Assembly (NCBI RefSeq): GCF_018449605.1
Contig: NZ_JAAVUW010000001.1
Span: 1 to 64,000 of the forward strand
Direction: 5' to 3'
Source: Luteibacter sp. dw_328
GTDB lineage: Bacteria; Pseudomonadota; Gammaproteobacteria; Xanthomonadales; Rhodanobacteraceae
DNA length: 64,000 nucleotides
Shown here: one piece after another, positions 63,224 through 64,000 of the stretch
Layout of the letters: every line of letters begins with the position of its first letter
Numbering within the stretch: the stretch's first letter is position 1
Position numbers and translations under genes: made by a program
Notes under the pieces: model-generated
Databases searched by the model: none
What the model was told of the DNA's origin: nothing
Seen by the model: the letters and a program-made list of their open reading frames with translations, nothing else

Positions 63224-63883
63224 GTGCTCGAGATCCTTCTGGCTGGCGGCTGGGCTTTGCTGCCGATCCTCATTTGTTCCTTTGTTGCGCTCGCGATCAT
63301 CCTCGAGCGTTTCTGGGCATTGCGCCGTTCGTCCGTGTTTCCGCCGGGCCTGGGCGCTGAAGTGCGGGAGTGGGCGCGATCCGCCTCGCTCGACGCCTCC
63401 CACCTCGAAGCCCTCGAGAAAGGCTCCCCGCTGGGTGAACTGTTCGCCGGCGCCCTTGCCGTGCGCGACCGTCCGCGCGAGCTGATCAAAGAGCGCATCG
63501 AGGACACCGGTCGCCATGTGGTCCATCGCATGGAGCGCTACCTCAACACGCTCGGCACCGTGGCCCTCATCGGCCCGCTGCTCGGCCTGCTCGGTACCGT
63601 CATCGGCCTCATCCGCATGTTCATGGGTGTGATGGCCGGCGGCATCGGCGATCCGACCAAGATGGCCGGTGGTATCGGCGAGGCGCTGATCTGCACGGCG
63701 TTCGGCCTGGTCGTGTCGATCCCGGCTTACGTGCTGCATCGTTATTTCCGTTCCAAAGTGGGCGGCTATGTCGTGCAGATGGAAAAGGAAGCCACGGCGC
63801 TGCTGGACGACCTGTCCGCGCCGCGCCCGGCACCGCGCCGTCGCACCGCCGCGTCGGAAGCCGCTACCTCGCAGGCTGGCTGA
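63224..63883 (+). CDS. exbB: ExbB/TolQ-family proton-channel protein
   Basis: The 219-residue protein starts at GTG and has a standard ExbB size and layout. An N-terminal helix (LLAGGWALLPILICSFVALA), a cytoplasmic domain and two C-terminal helices (LGTVALIGPLLGLLGTVIGL, GGIGEALICTAFGLVVSIPA) are present. A TATGAT -10 box lies at 63186-63191. In Xanthomonadales, exbB-exbD here usually precede msbA-lpxK, and comEC commonly lies just upstream. It is a second ExbB besides the LamG-containing one. Confidence 0.9.
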   Translation: MLEILLAGGWALLPILICSFVALAIILERFWALRRSSVFPPGLGAEVREWARSASLDASHLEALEKGSPLGELFAGALAVRDRPRELIKERIEDTGRHVVHRMERYLNTLGTVALIGPLLGLLGTVIGLIRMFMGVMAGGIGDPTKMAGGIGEALICTAFGLVVSIPAYVLHRYFRSKVGGYVVQMEKEATALLDDLSAPRPAPRRRTAASEAATSQAG

Positions 63884-63886
63884 TCC

Positions 63887-64000
63887 ATGCGCATCGGTTC
63901 CCGTCGCGAGGACGATTTCGAGATCAACGTCATTTCGTTGATCGACGTGCTGCTGACCCTGCTGATGTTCTTCGTGCTCAGCACCACCTTCGTAGAGCAC
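63887..64000 (+). CDS. exbD: ExbD-family protein, truncated by the window end
   Basis: The first 38 residues are visible. FEINVISLIDVLLTLLMFFV contains the conserved membrane aspartate. It starts 3 bases after the exbB stop, so both are in one operon. Confidence 0.85.
   Translation, partial: MRIGSRREDDFEINVISLIDVLLTLLMFFVLSTTFVEH

Overview
The window is GC-rich, densely coded bacterial chromosome. Its gene content suggests a gammaproteobacterium of the Xanthomonadales, probably Rhodanobacteraceae (Luteibacter/Dyella-like). The pointers are comEC followed shortly by exbB-exbD, several GGDEF proteins, a YajQ protein, and many paired REP palindromes of the core type GGGAGCCG..TTCA..CGGCGAT. The assignment is inference; the window holds no rRNA or other marker gene, and I found no tRNA, CRISPR array, insertion sequence or phage.

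Region 1 (65-29696) is the most interesting part and looks like one functional locus. In order it holds: a small secreted protein (opposite strand); an STN-domain signalling protein without a beta-barrel; an ECF sigma factor; a FecR-type anti-sigma factor; a TpsB/ShlB-type outer-membrane transporter; an ExbB carrying a DUF2341-LamG-like ectodomain; ExbD; a TonB-like protein; a porin; a periplasmic coiled-coil protein; an unknown 158-residue protein; a 4020-residue TpsA exoprotein; a DING/PstS-type phosphate-binding protein; type II secretion pseudopilins I, J and K; a beta-propeller protein; and a lipoprotein secretin GspD. The components match what I recall of the Pseudomonas aeruginosa PUMA3 regulon (VreA-VreI-VreR, PdtA-PdtB, ExbB2-ExbD2, LapA, Hxc T2SS), but the order differs and only part of a T2SS is present. 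PhoB-box-like TTGTCAY repeats lie upstream of the first signalling gene and of the DING gene, which suggests phosphate-starvation control.

Region 2 (29781-51105) is mostly ordinary chromosome: a PAS-GGDEF-EAL protein, SelO, an RsmC-like methyltransferase, RsuA, periplasmic Cu/Zn SOD, an AlkB-like oxygenase, a GAF-like GGDEF protein, a DUF2236 protein, CorA, an OsmC-family protein, a small acetyltransferase, an S9 peptidase, a GGDEF-EAL protein, a propeller-GGDEF receptor, YajQ, a BaiN/YhiN flavoprotein, a 3-hydroxyisobutyrate-dehydrogenase-like enzyme and a 93-residue unknown. Four cyclic-di-GMP enzymes and a YajQ-type candidate receptor lie within 19 kb.

Region 3 (51168-63223) holds an amidinotransferase-fold enzyme whose start codon sits in a perfect hairpin arm, and then a 1.1-kb repeat-rich gap. 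The gap has two inverted copies of a long palindrome whose arms differ by compensated changes, four REP units, and a tiny membrane protein with a sigma-54-like promoter. After it come YaiI and PhzF (operon, minus strand), a rhomboid protease, a histone-H1-like protein, a Gly/Tyr/Pro-rich lipoprotein, ComEC and a GH92 alpha-mannosidase. The window ends in exbB and a truncated exbD.
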